This document shows positions 1-6,656 of a stretch of DNA of 6,719 bases, piece by piece. The position numbers and the translations under genes are program-made. Each line of letters begins with the position of its first letter. Position 1 is the stretch's first letter. The stretch is from positions 1 to 6,719 of the forward strand of contig CAJMRU010000054.1 of NCBI GenBank assembly GCA_905215845.1, given 5' to 3'. The stretch is from an uncultured bacterium. Lineage in GTDB: Bacteria; Bacillota; Clostridia; TANB77; CAG-508. The notes beneath the pieces were generated by a model. It had not been told where the DNA came from and searched no databases. It saw only the letters and a program-made list of their open reading frames with translations.

Positions 1-1452
1 TTTTTCAATTATAATTTTAGAATTACTTGATTTTGTATTTAATAATTCAGTTAATGAATTAGAATTTCCTTTTAATATTAAATTATTATCGCTATTTACT
101 GAACATCCACTAAAACAAGCTAAATAATTAGTAGGATTAGCATTAATTTCTAATTTTCCTTCCAATATATTACAATTATAAAAAGTAAATTGCATATCTT
201 CTACATTATCAGATATTTTATTTACTTTTTTCAATTTTTTACACTCTCTAAACGTACTACTCATATTTGTTACACTATCTGGTATATCTGGTGCAATTTC
301 TAATCCTGTAAACTGAAATGCTGATGGCATATCCTTAACAGTATTTGGAATTTCGTTTGGTATTGATGTTAAATTAGTACACTTAAAAAAAGTATGAGAT
401 AATGTTGTCGTTTTTTGTGGTATATTTTTTACTTTTTTTAAATTTGTGCAACCCGTAAAAGTAGCACTAAAATCTGTTACAGAATTTGGAATAAATGGTG
501 TTTCTAATAAATTCACACACCCCCCAAAAGTATTGGTCATTTTATCAACTCCCTCTGGAATTACAGGTGCTACACTTATATTCGTTTTGCTAAAAGCACT
601 TGTAAGTATTTTAACACTATTAGGTAATTTAGGAATTTCTGATAAAGCAATACACTCCATATATATTCCTTCCATTGTTGTAACTCCATTATGGATTTCG
701 TTTAAATTTACTAAATTAGCACAATTCCAAAAAGTATATACTAAATTAGTTACTGTAGTTGGTATTTTAGGTTGAATCTTCAATGAAGTACAATTTCTAA
801 AAGTTGCAGCCATAGTTGTTACAGGTTTAAAATTTTTGCCATCTATTGATATATATTGTGGTACCTCTCCTATTATGCTTCCATCTTCATTAAATTCTCC
901 TATATAACCAGTTTCCCATCCATCTATTTTTCCTAGACAATAAGTATTATCTTCTAATAAATTATATTTCCATAAATCCATATCTACTGCTTTTCCATCT
1001 GTTCCGATTCCTATTACACCATTATTTCTTTCTTCATCTTGACTTTCAGGAGCTTTTGCATTTTGCATTGCCATATTCCAATCTACCCCTGTTTCTACTC
1101 CCTTAGAATTAATATTGTAATCTCTTTTACTATCAACAAAACTAACTGTGAAAGTTCCATCTCCATTATTTCTAGCAATTGCTTTTTCTGCTCCAAACTG
1201 ATTATCAATTTCATCTTGTAGATTATTCTGAGATATTTTTCCATATCCATTCTCTTTTATTGTAGCTGCCGTTACTGCTAGTTCAACACCTTCTTTTTCT
1301 TCTGCACTATCTGTGCTTTCTTTTGCATTTTGTGCTTGAGTTATTATTCCATTATCTCCTGTTAGCATCGCAATGCTTACTCCTGCTAATATTAATAAGA
1401 CTACGATTGTTATTACTAACGCTATCAGAGTTATTCCTTTTTCTCTTGTCAT
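1..1452 (-). CDS. Prepilin-like N-terminus fused to BspA/TpLRR leucine-rich repeats, secreted or surface protein (3' end cut by window)
   Basis: The frame is open for 484 codons from the ATG at 1452 to the window edge, with no stop. The start is fixed by GGAGG at 1460-1464, 7 nt upstream, and by an in-frame TAG further up. Residues 1-6 (MTREKG) and the hydrophobic stretch at about 7-27 look like a class III (type IV pilin-like) signal, with cleavage expected after Gly6. The usual mature Glu5 is replaced by Ala11. Residues 32-60 are polar and probably continue the pilin helix. Residues 61-210 form a linker or head region that I cannot assign. From residue 214, about eleven 23-residue units follow the pattern hydrophobic-x-x-(T/A)-F-x-x-C-x-x-L, then IP and V, as in BspA-like/TpLRR or DUF285-type repeats. 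Family knowledge suggests an exported, cell-surface binding or adhesion role; the ligand is unknown. The tail after residue 451 no longer fits the repeat, so the stop is probably just beyond the window. No sortase signal or prepilin peptidase gene is visible here. Confidence 0.85.
   Translation of the reverse strand, partial: MTREKGITLIALVITIVVLLILAGVSIAMLTGDNGIITQAQNAKESTDSAEEKEGVELAVTAATIKENGYGKISQNNLQDEIDNQFGAEKAIARNNGDGTFTVSFVDSKRDYNINSKGVETGVDWNMAMQNAKAPESQDEERNNGVIGIGTDGKAVDMDLWKYNLLEDNTYCLGKIDGWETGYIGEFNEDGSIIGEVPQYISIDGKNFKPVTTMAATFRNCTSLKIQPKIPTTVTNLVYTFWNCANLVNLNEIHNGVTTMEGIYMECIALSEIPKLPNSVKILTSAFSKTNISVAPVIPEGVDKMTNTFGGCVNLLETPFIPNSVTDFSATFTGCTNLKKVKNIPQKTTTLSHTFFKCTNLTSIPNEIPNTVKDMPSAFQFTGLEIAPDIPDSVTNMSSTFRECKKLKKVNKISDNVEDMQFTFYNCNILEGKLEINANPTNYLACFSGCSVNSDNNLILKGNSNSLTELLNTKSSNSKIIIEK
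103..813 (-). repeat. Tandem 23-residue TpLRR-type leucine-rich repeats (about 11 units, coding)
   Basis: This covers residues 214-450 of the minus-strand surface protein. Units begin near residues 214, 237, 260, 283, 305, 328, 351, 375, 397, 420 and 443, so the period is 22-24 and mostly 23. A cysteine sits at the same place in nine units (C221, C244, C267, C312, C335, C358, C404, C427, C450). The units starting near 283 and 375 lack it and are each 22 residues long. The repeats have diverged at DNA level, so they are an old protein repeat rather than a recent tandem duplication. Confidence 0.8.
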
Positions 1453-1483
1453 TTGTATCCCTCCTTTTTTATTTTCCTATCTC

Positions 1484-1512
1484 ATTTTAGTCAAAATATA
1501 ACTATTTGTCAA
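1484..1512 (-). promoter_or_regulatory. Sigma-A-type promoter of the pilin/LRR gene
   Basis: On the minus strand, a perfect -35 TTGACA (1512-1507) is followed by a 17-nt spacer and a -10 TAAAAT (1489-1484, five of six consensus bases). Transcription would start near 1477, giving a leader of about 25 nt carrying the GGAGG ribosome binding site. The -35 box lies between two copies of the TRACTATT element, so a bound repressor should block it. Confidence 0.7.
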
Positions 1513-1531
1513 TAGTCATTTAGTAACTATT
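1499..1531. promoter_or_regulatory. Candidate operator: three TRACTATT elements in alternating orientation
   Basis: TAACTATT occurs at 1499-1506 and 1524-1531 on the plus strand, and TGACTATT at 1518-1511 on the minus strand. The first and second copies form an inverted repeat with a 4-bp gap; the second and third form one with a 5-bp gap. They cover the -35 boxes of both divergent promoters and the spacer of the plus-strand promoter. That position is typical of XRE/Cro-type repressor operators. Binding by the adjacent HTH protein is inference. Confidence 0.55.
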
Positions 1532-1533
1532 AT
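1506..1533 (+). promoter_or_regulatory. Probable promoter of the XRE-family regulator
   Basis: A -35 TTGTCA (1506-1511) is followed after 16 nt by TATTAT (1528-1533); TATAAA at 1531-1536, with a 19-nt spacer, is the alternative -10. It overlaps the divergent promoter of the surface-protein gene, and the candidate operator palindrome falls inside it. The resulting leader would be very short, just enough for the GAGGTG ribosome binding site. Confidence 0.5.
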
Positions 1534-1544
1534 AAAATGTTATT

Positions 1545-1550
1545 GAGGTG
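1545..1550 (+). promoter_or_regulatory. Ribosome binding site that fixes the XRE regulator start
   Basis: GAGGTG lies 6 nt upstream of the GTG at 1557. The earlier in-frame GTG at 1548-1550 is part of this Shine-Dalgarno sequence and has no good site of its own. The 1557 start is therefore preferred; the 1548 start would add three residues. Confidence 0.7.
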
Positions 1551-1556
1551 ATATCT

Positions 1557-1781
1557 GTGTTAAGATTAAAAGATTTACGTGAGGATAAAGATTTAAAGCA
1601 AGAAGATATTGCAAATTTATTAAATATTTCTCAGACTAATTATAGTAAATATGAATTAGGCAAAGTTAATATTCCTATTAATTCTTTGAAAGTGTTAGCT
1701 TCTTTCTTTAATACAAGTATTGATTATATACTTGGTCTTACTAATGAAACTAAGCCTTATCCTAAAATTAACAAAAAATGA
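1557..1781 (+). CDS. Small XRE-family (HTH_3) transcriptional regulator
   Basis: This 74-residue protein is almost entirely one Cro/C1-type helix-turn-helix domain. Residues 3-10 (RLKDLRED) are the usual first helix of this family. Residues 14-23 (KQEDIANLLN) followed by ISQTNYSKYELGK form the HTH, with the recognition helix near residues 25-33. Residues 38-62 (NIPINSLKVLASFF, then NTSIDYILGLT) complete the five-helix bundle, and a short basic tail ends in KINKK. There is no effector, dimerisation or peptidase domain, so it probably acts as a simple dimeric repressor. It is divergent from the pilin/LRR gene and shares a control region with it, which suggests autoregulation plus control of that gene. 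The start is GTG at 1557. The TGA stop lies within the left arm of the downstream terminator. The target is inferred; the family call is secure. Confidence 0.9.
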   Translation: MLRLKDLREDKDLKQEDIANLLNISQTNYSKYELGKVNIPINSLKVLASFFNTSIDYILGLTNETKPYPKINKK

Positions 1782-1821
1782 AATTACCAACAATATTTTC
1801 TTTGGATAATTTCATTTTTTT
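1774..1821. terminator. Bidirectional intrinsic terminator
   Basis: The left arm 1774-1790 (AAAAATGAAATTACCAA) pairs with the right arm 1802-1819 over 17 bp, with one bulged A at 1806 and an 11-nt loop. The plus strand continues into a run of seven T ending at 1821. On the minus strand the hairpin is followed by TTTTTTGTTAATTTT. It can therefore end the XRE transcript and also transcripts arriving from the Fe-S protein gene, for which no other terminator is visible in 1822-1946. That gap is AT-rich and holds no gene I can support. Confidence 0.8.
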
Positions 1822-1946
1822 ATTATTTGAAGTACATTGTATATATTTGAAATATTTAGTTTCATTATTTAATATATATGTCTCATTTGCTAGTTTAACC
1901 TAAGAATATCATCATTTTATTTCAAATTAGATTTTCAATTCATTTA

Positions 1947-3065
1947 TTATTTTATTTCTATTAATTCATAATTTGAATTCCCAAGTCCTATTTTCTCTCC
2001 ATGTTCAATTTGGCTTTCCCAATTAGTTTCTGGATGATTAATATGAAAATGGTCATGTCCTTGCACTTTTTTCTCGATATTTTCACCTAATGCACTATTT
2101 TGGAATATTTCTTGTTTATTAACTAAATCAGCACATGCTTTATCTAATGCTACTGGGTCAAATGATGCTAACATTCCGATGTTTGGAACAATTGGAGCAT
2201 CATTCTCTGCATGACAATCACAGTTTGGTGAAACATCACAAATTAAACTAATATGAAATTGTGGCTTTTCTTTTACAACAGCTAATGCATATTCTGCAAT
2301 TTTTTTATTTAAAATATCAGCTGATTCATCATTTGGAGATTTAATTGCATCAAAATTGCATATGCCAATACATCTACCACATCCAACACATTTATCATGA
2401 TTAATGACCGCTTTTCCTTCTTCATCATATGAAATAGCACCATGTGCACATATTTTTATGCATTGCTTACATTTTTTACATTTCTCTAAAATGACTTCTG
2501 GTTTTCCACTACTATGCATTTCCATTTTTCCAGCTCTTGAGCCACATCCCATTCCAATATTTTTTATTGCTCCTCCAAATCCAGTTCCTTCGTGACCTTT
2601 AAAATGATTTAAAGATATGAATACATCTGAATCCATAATTGCTCTTCCAATCTTTGCTGTTTTCACATATTCTTGATTAATATCTACATATGCTTCATCT
2701 GTTCCTTTTAAACCATCTGCAATAATTATATGACATCCAGTTGAAAATGGAGTAAATCCATTTAGATATGCTGATTCTAAATGGTCTAAAGCATTTTTTC
2801 TTCCTCCTACATATAAAGTATTACAGTCTGTTAAGAAAGGTTTTCCTCCTAATTTTTTTACTAAATCTGCGATAACCTTTGCATAGTTAGGTCTTAAATA
2901 CGCTAGATTACCTGGTTCTCCAAAATGTAATTTTATTGCTACATATTTATTTTCAAAATTGATATTTTCAATTCCTGCTTTTTTTACTAACTTTTCTAAT
3001 TTTTGTAGTAAATTATATCCTGGTCTCGCTCTAAAATCTGTGAAATAAACTTTTGATTTTTCCAT
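1947..3065 (-). CDS. COG2768/DUF362 family Fe-S protein with two [4Fe-4S] ferredoxin motifs
   Basis: This is a complete 372-residue protein of a family known as an uncharacterised Fe-S centre protein. Residues 1-180 match the N-terminal DUF362 region, with conserved-looking stretches KLHFGEPGN (45-53), TDCNTLYVGGR (79-89), LNHFKGHEGTGFGGAIKNIG (152-171) and GMGCGSRAGK (171-180). A bacterial dicluster ferredoxin segment follows: C196-C199-C202-C206, then C226-C229-C232-C236, both CxxCxxCxxxC and each expected to bind a [4Fe-4S] cluster. The C-terminal part resumes the family with CDVSPNCDCH (276-285) and the IGMLASFDPVALDKA region (296-310), then a His-rich stretch, HDHFHINH, at 337-344. No signal peptide or membrane segment is evident, so it is probably a cytoplasmic redox or electron-transfer protein. 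The true reaction is unknown. The ATG at 3065 has AAGGA (3077-3073) 7 nt upstream. It lies 53 nt behind mfd with no terminator between them, so co-transcription is plausible. Confidence 0.9.
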   Translation of the reverse strand: MEKSKVYFTDFRARPGYNLLQKLEKLVKKAGIENINFENKYVAIKLHFGEPGNLAYLRPNYAKVIADLVKKLGGKPFLTDCNTLYVGGRKNALDHLESAYLNGFTPFSTGCHIIIADGLKGTDEAYVDINQEYVKTAKIGRAIMDSDVFISLNHFKGHEGTGFGGAIKNIGMGCGSRAGKMEMHSSGKPEVILEKCKKCKQCIKICAHGAISYDEEGKAVINHDKCVGCGRCIGICNFDAIKSPNDESADILNKKIAEYALAVVKEKPQFHISLICDVSPNCDCHAENDAPIVPNIGMLASFDPVALDKACADLVNKQEIFQNSALGENIEKKVQGHDHFHINHPETNWESQIEHGEKIGLGNSNYELIEIK

Positions 3066-3118
3066 ATAAAATTCCTTCTTCCTCTCTTTATTTTATTATT
3101 AAGTTATCCTTTTATTTT

Positions 3119-6100
3119 TTAATTTATTTTCATTTTATCAAGTGTCTTTAAAAATTCTGTTACATCATTTAAAATCTTCATTTCATTATTTGTACCAATT
3201 TCTAATGTAATCATTGGCTTGATTCCTGCTGAAAATTTCAACCTATTTCCATATTCCTTTACAAGCTTTGGTATATCATAAGAAAACTGATTTTCTGCAA
3301 ATGTTATTAATACTGCTGTTTTTTTGCTTGCTATTTTTGATATTTTTAATTCTTTTGCTAAATATTTAATTCTTGCAATATCAATCAAATTTTCTAATTC
3401 TCCTGGCATGTCTCCAAATCTATCAATTATTTCATCAATTATATTTTGTATATCTTCTTCATTTTTGCATAATGCAATATCTTGATATATTTCTATTTTT
3501 TGGTTTGAATCTTGTATATATTCTTCTGGTATATAACTTGTCACATTTAAGTCTATTTGTATATCTACTTCTGGTTTCACTTCTATACCTTGCATCTCTT
3601 TTACTACTTCATCTAATAAATTACAATATGTATCATATCCTACTTGTTCTAAGTGTCCAGATTGTATTTCTCCTAATAAGCTTCCTGCTCCTCTTATTTC
3701 TAAGTCTCTCATTGCTATTTTAAATCCTGAGCCGAATTCTGTAAATTCTTTTATTGCTTTTAACCTTTTATCTGCAACTTCTGATAACATTTTGTCTCTT
3801 TTATATGTTATATATGCATATGCTTGCCTGTCTGCTCTTCCTACTCTTCCTCTTATTTGGTATAATTGAGCCAATCCCATTCTGTCTGCATTTTCTACTA
3901 TTATTGTATTTGCATTTGGTATATCAATTCCTGATTCTAATATTGTTGTACATACTAATACATTTGATTTTTTCTCAACGAAATCTTCCATTATTTCTTC
4001 TATTTCTTTTCCTGACATTCTTCCATGAGCAAATGAGACTGTTGCTTCTGGTACTAATCTTGATATGTCATCTGCTTTCTTTTGTATGTTTTCAACATTA
4101 TTAAATATGTAAAATACTTGACCATCTCTTTCTAATTCTTTTGTTATTGCTTCTTTTATTACTTCTGAATCATATTCTAATACATATGTTTGAACAGGTC
4201 TTCTGTTTTGAGGTGGTTCATATATAACTGACATATCTCTTACTCCAACTATTGACATATGTAAAGTTCTAGGAATTGGTGTTGCTGTCATTGTTAAAAC
4301 ATCTACATTTGTTTTATATTGTTTTATTTTTTCTTTGTCTTTTACTCCAAATCTTTGCTCTTCATCTACTATTAGCAATCCTAAATCTTTAAACTCAACA
4401 TCTTTACTTAATAATCTATGTGTTCCTATAACAATATCAACTTCTCCTAATTTTAATTTTTTTATTACTTCTTTTTGATATTTAGGCGTTTTAAATCTGT
4501 TTAATATTTCTACCTTTATTGGATAATCTTCCATTCTTTCTTTAAATTCTTGATATTGTTGCTCTGCTAATACTGTTGTAGGGGCTAAATATGCAACTTG
4601 TTTTTGGTCCATAACTGCTTTAAATGCAGCTCTTATTGCTACTTCTGTTTTTCCATAACCTACATCTCCACATAGTAATCTATCCATAGGCTTTGAACCT
4701 TCCATATCTTTTTTTACTTCTTCTATACATCTTAGTTGATCATCTGTTTCTTGATATGGAAATTTTGCTTCAAATTCATTTTGCCATGGTGTGTCTTTAC
4801 TAAAACTATGTCCTTGTGTCTTTTCTCTTTTTGCATATAATTCTATTAGTTCTTTTGCAACTTCTCTTAAATTCTTTTTAACCTTTGTTTTTGTATTTTC
4901 CCAATCTTTACTTCCTAATTTGTTTATCTTAGGTTGTATTGCATCTCCACCTACATATTTCCTTATTGAGTCCATTTGGTTTGTAGGAACATATAAAATA
5001 TCGTCATTTTGGTATTTTACTTTTATATAGTCTTTTGTTGTTCCATCTGCTTTTATCGTATTTACACCTATGTATATTCCTATTCCATAAGTTCTATGTA
5101 CTACATAATCTCCTATTTTTAAGTCTGCAAATACTACCTTTTCTCCTTCTTTATATGCCTCATGTGATACCTTTTTCTTTCTTTTTTCTCCACTAATTAG
5201 TTCATTTGCTGAAATTACTAATTGATTTATTTCAAAATTTTCAAATCCTGAACTTAATTTTCCTATTCCTATTGTTACTATTTTTTCTGTAGATTTTACT
5301 ACTATTGTTTTATCTAGTTTTTCTTCAATATTTGCAATTATTTCTTCTTTTTCTAATGTTTCTTTTAGCTTTTTAGCTTTTTCTTTGCTCTCAACAAGTA
5401 TATATACACTTTTTTTATCTAATAGTGCTTTTTTTATTTCTTCAAAAAAACCTTCTATTTCACTTTTATAGTAGTTTATTTCTCTATATTCAAATTTATA
5501 TTTTTCTGGTGCCTTATCTGTTGAAAAATCTTGTTTTTCTAAGTATATTAAATTTCCATGTTTCTTTTCTAGTTGGTTTTGTATATCTTCGTAGTTATTT
5601 ATATTTCTTAAAGCTTGTGGAATAAATTTTTCTTTTTCTGTTAAAGCTTTTTCTAGATTTTCTATATCATGCTCTATATTTATTGTTCTTTGCTCTATTT
5701 TTCTTTCTTCATCTAGTGCTATTATATATTTACCTGAAAAATAATCTATTAGGTTTGATGTACTTTCATAAAAGCAATCAAAATATTTGTCAATTTTGCT
5801 TATATAATTTCCAGCTAATATTTGCTCAATATCTCCTTGCATTATTTCTTCTTGTTTTTCAGTCATTTCTAATTTCTTTATTTTTTTGCAAACTTCTTCA
5901 ATGTTTTTCTCTAAAATATATTCATGTGCTGGAGTTATTTCTACTTTTTCTAAAGTCTTTATTGACCTTTGACTTATTATTGCAAAATTTCTTATTGAAT
6001 CTATTTCATCTCCCCAAAATTCTATTCTTACTCCTATTTTATCATTTAGTGAAATGTCTAAGATTCCACCTCTTATACTAAATTGGCCTCTTCCCTCTAT

Positions 6101-6595
6101 TAGGTCACATCTAGTATATCCCAGTTTTATCAGTTTGTGTTTTATTTCTTCTAGAGAACATATATCTCCTACTTTAAATTTTAGTATGTCTTTGAAAATT
6201 GTTTCTTTACTAGGTAATTTTTGCATTATTGCTTCTATTGTTGTTACTACTATTGGTGTTCTTTTGTCTTTTATTTGATTTAATGTTTCTATTCTTTCAT
6301 ATGGTAATTCTTTGCTTTCTGCTACATAGTCATATGTTACTATTTCTTTTTTGGGAAAGAATATTGCTTTATCTGTAAATACTTTCAAATTTTCCATTAT
6401 TTGTTTTGCTTGTATTTCATTATATGTTACTATTGCTATTGGTCTTTTTGAATATTCATTTATACTTGCTAATAACTCTAACATTCCCACGCTAGTTAAG
6501 CCCGATATTGTTATCGGACTTGTTTTTTCTTCTATTTGTTTTATTAGGTCTACAAATTTTTTTGACTTGCCTAATTCTCCTATTATTGTATTCAT
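3119..6595 (-). CDS. mfd: Transcription-repair coupling factor Mfd
   Basis: Mfd is an ATP-dependent DNA translocase that pushes stalled RNA polymerase off damaged DNA and recruits UvrA for nucleotide excision repair. At 1158 residues this is full length for the family. The N-terminal UvrB-like module spans about 1-350, including YVAESKELPYERI (90-102) and GQFSIRGGILDI (170-181) of the UvrA-binding domain. The CarD-like RNA polymerase interaction domain covers about 490-550, starting at IGDYVVHRTYGIGIYIG (494-510). The RecG-like motor follows: Walker A GDVGYGKT (643-650), APTTVLAEQQ (671-680), the Walker B box DEEQ (744-747), TATPIPRT (770-777), TTILESGIDIPNANT (883-897) and QIRGRVGR (913-920). 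The C-terminal TRCF domain is at about 1010-1110, with the DRFGDMP motif at 1058-1064. All motor motifs look intact. The ATG at 6595 is bounded upstream by an in-frame TAG (6607-6605). Family and function are secure. Confidence 0.98.
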   Translation of the reverse strand: MNTIIGELGKSKKFVDLIKQIEEKTSPITISGLTSVGMLELLASINEYSKRPIAIVTYNEIQAKQIMENLKVFTDKAIFFPKKEIVTYDYVAESKELPYERIETLNQIKDKRTPIVVTTIEAIMQKLPSKETIFKDILKFKVGDICSLEEIKHKLIKLGYTRCDLIEGRGQFSIRGGILDISLNDKIGVRIEFWGDEIDSIRNFAIISQRSIKTLEKVEITPAHEYILEKNIEEVCKKIKKLEMTEKQEEIMQGDIEQILAGNYISKIDKYFDCFYESTSNLIDYFSGKYIIALDEERKIEQRTINIEHDIENLEKALTEKEKFIPQALRNINNYEDIQNQLEKKHGNLIYLEKQDFSTDKAPEKYKFEYREINYYKSEIEGFFEEIKKALLDKKSVYILVESKEKAKKLKETLEKEEIIANIEEKLDKTIVVKSTEKIVTIGIGKLSSGFENFEINQLVISANELISGEKRKKKVSHEAYKEGEKVVFADLKIGDYVVHRTYGIGIYIGVNTIKADGTTKDYIKVKYQNDDILYVPTNQMDSIRKYVGGDAIQPKINKLGSKDWENTKTKVKKNLREVAKELIELYAKREKTQGHSFSKDTPWQNEFEAKFPYQETDDQLRCIEEVKKDMEGSKPMDRLLCGDVGYGKTEVAIRAAFKAVMDQKQVAYLAPTTVLAEQQYQEFKERMEDYPIKVEILNRFKTPKYQKEVIKKLKLGEVDIVIGTHRLLSKDVEFKDLGLLIVDEEQRFGVKDKEKIKQYKTNVDVLTMTATPIPRTLHMSIVGVRDMSVIYEPPQNRRPVQTYVLEYDSEVIKEAITKELERDGQVFYIFNNVENIQKKADDISRLVPEATVSFAHGRMSGKEIEEIMEDFVEKKSNVLVCTTILESGIDIPNANTIIVENADRMGLAQLYQIRGRVGRADRQAYAYITYKRDKMLSEVADKRLKAIKEFTEFGSGFKIAMRDLEIRGAGSLLGEIQSGHLEQVGYDTYCNLLDEVVKEMQGIEVKPEVDIQIDLNVTSYIPEEYIQDSNQKIEIYQDIALCKNEEDIQNIIDEIIDRFGDMPGELENLIDIARIKYLAKELKISKIASKKTAVLITFAENQFSYDIPKLVKEYGNRLKFSAGIKPMITLEIGTNNEMKILNDVTEFLKTLDKMKIN

Positions 6596-6607
6596 TTTTG
6601 TTATCTA

Positions 6608-6614
6608 TCCTTCC
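6608..6614 (-). promoter_or_regulatory. mfd: Ribosome binding site of mfd, unusually far from the start
   Basis: GGAAGGA on the minus strand (6614-6608) is the only Shine-Dalgarno-like sequence upstream of mfd. It leaves 12 nt to the ATG at 6595, longer than the 5-9 nt usual in Firmicutes. No better in-frame start lies nearby, since a TAG closes the frame at 6607-6605 and the next Met is residue 38, inside the conserved domain. Confidence 0.5.
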
Positions 6615-6627
6615 ATTTGAAGTATAT

Positions 6628-6656
6628 ATTATAGTAAATACTTTCAAAATTTAATA
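6628..6656 (-). promoter_or_regulatory. mfd: Possible mfd promoter
   Basis: A perfect -10 TATAAT sits at 6633-6628 on the minus strand, which would put the transcript start near 6621 and give a leader of about 26 nt. The -35 at a 17-nt spacing (TATTAA, 6656-6651) is poor, and TTGAAA at 6647-6642 is too close to the -10 to serve. A second TATAAT at 6704-6699 would need a -35 beyond the window. The 124 nt upstream of mfd contain no gene I can support. Confidence 0.35.

Noticed and set aside
446..1221. Plus-strand open frames of 60 and 109 codons.
   Set aside because: They are antisense to the prepilin/LRR frame, whose repeats, strong ribosome binding site and promoter show the minus strand is the coding one.
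1779..1781. Possible use of the Mollicutes code, with TGA read as Trp.
   Set aside because: Tryptophan is TGG in all the genes here, the XRE protein ends naturally at TGA, and reading through would run into the terminator hairpin.
1846..1927. Inverted 9-mers ATTTGAAAT (1846-1854) and ATTTCAAAT (1919-1927) in the convergent gap.
   Set aside because: They are 64 nt apart, entirely AT-rich and without a T-run, so they are likely chance; the hairpin at 1774-1821 is a far better terminator.
2404..2595. Plus-strand frame with several Cys and His residues, which at first looks metal-binding.
   Set aside because: It is antisense to the two ferredoxin motifs of the COG2768 gene, which account for the composition.
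3373..4104. Two plus-strand open frames coding for very Leu/Phe/Tyr-rich, membrane-like proteins.
   Set aside because: They are antisense to the conserved RecG-like motor and C-terminal domain of mfd. Lys/Glu/Ile-rich AT-biased codons read backwards give Leu/Phe/Ser-rich frames, which mimics membrane segments. No ribosome binding sites precede them.
5425..6620. Further plus-strand open frames opposite the N-terminal half of mfd.
   Set aside because: Same antisense composition effect; no recognisable family, and mfd is intact on the other strand.
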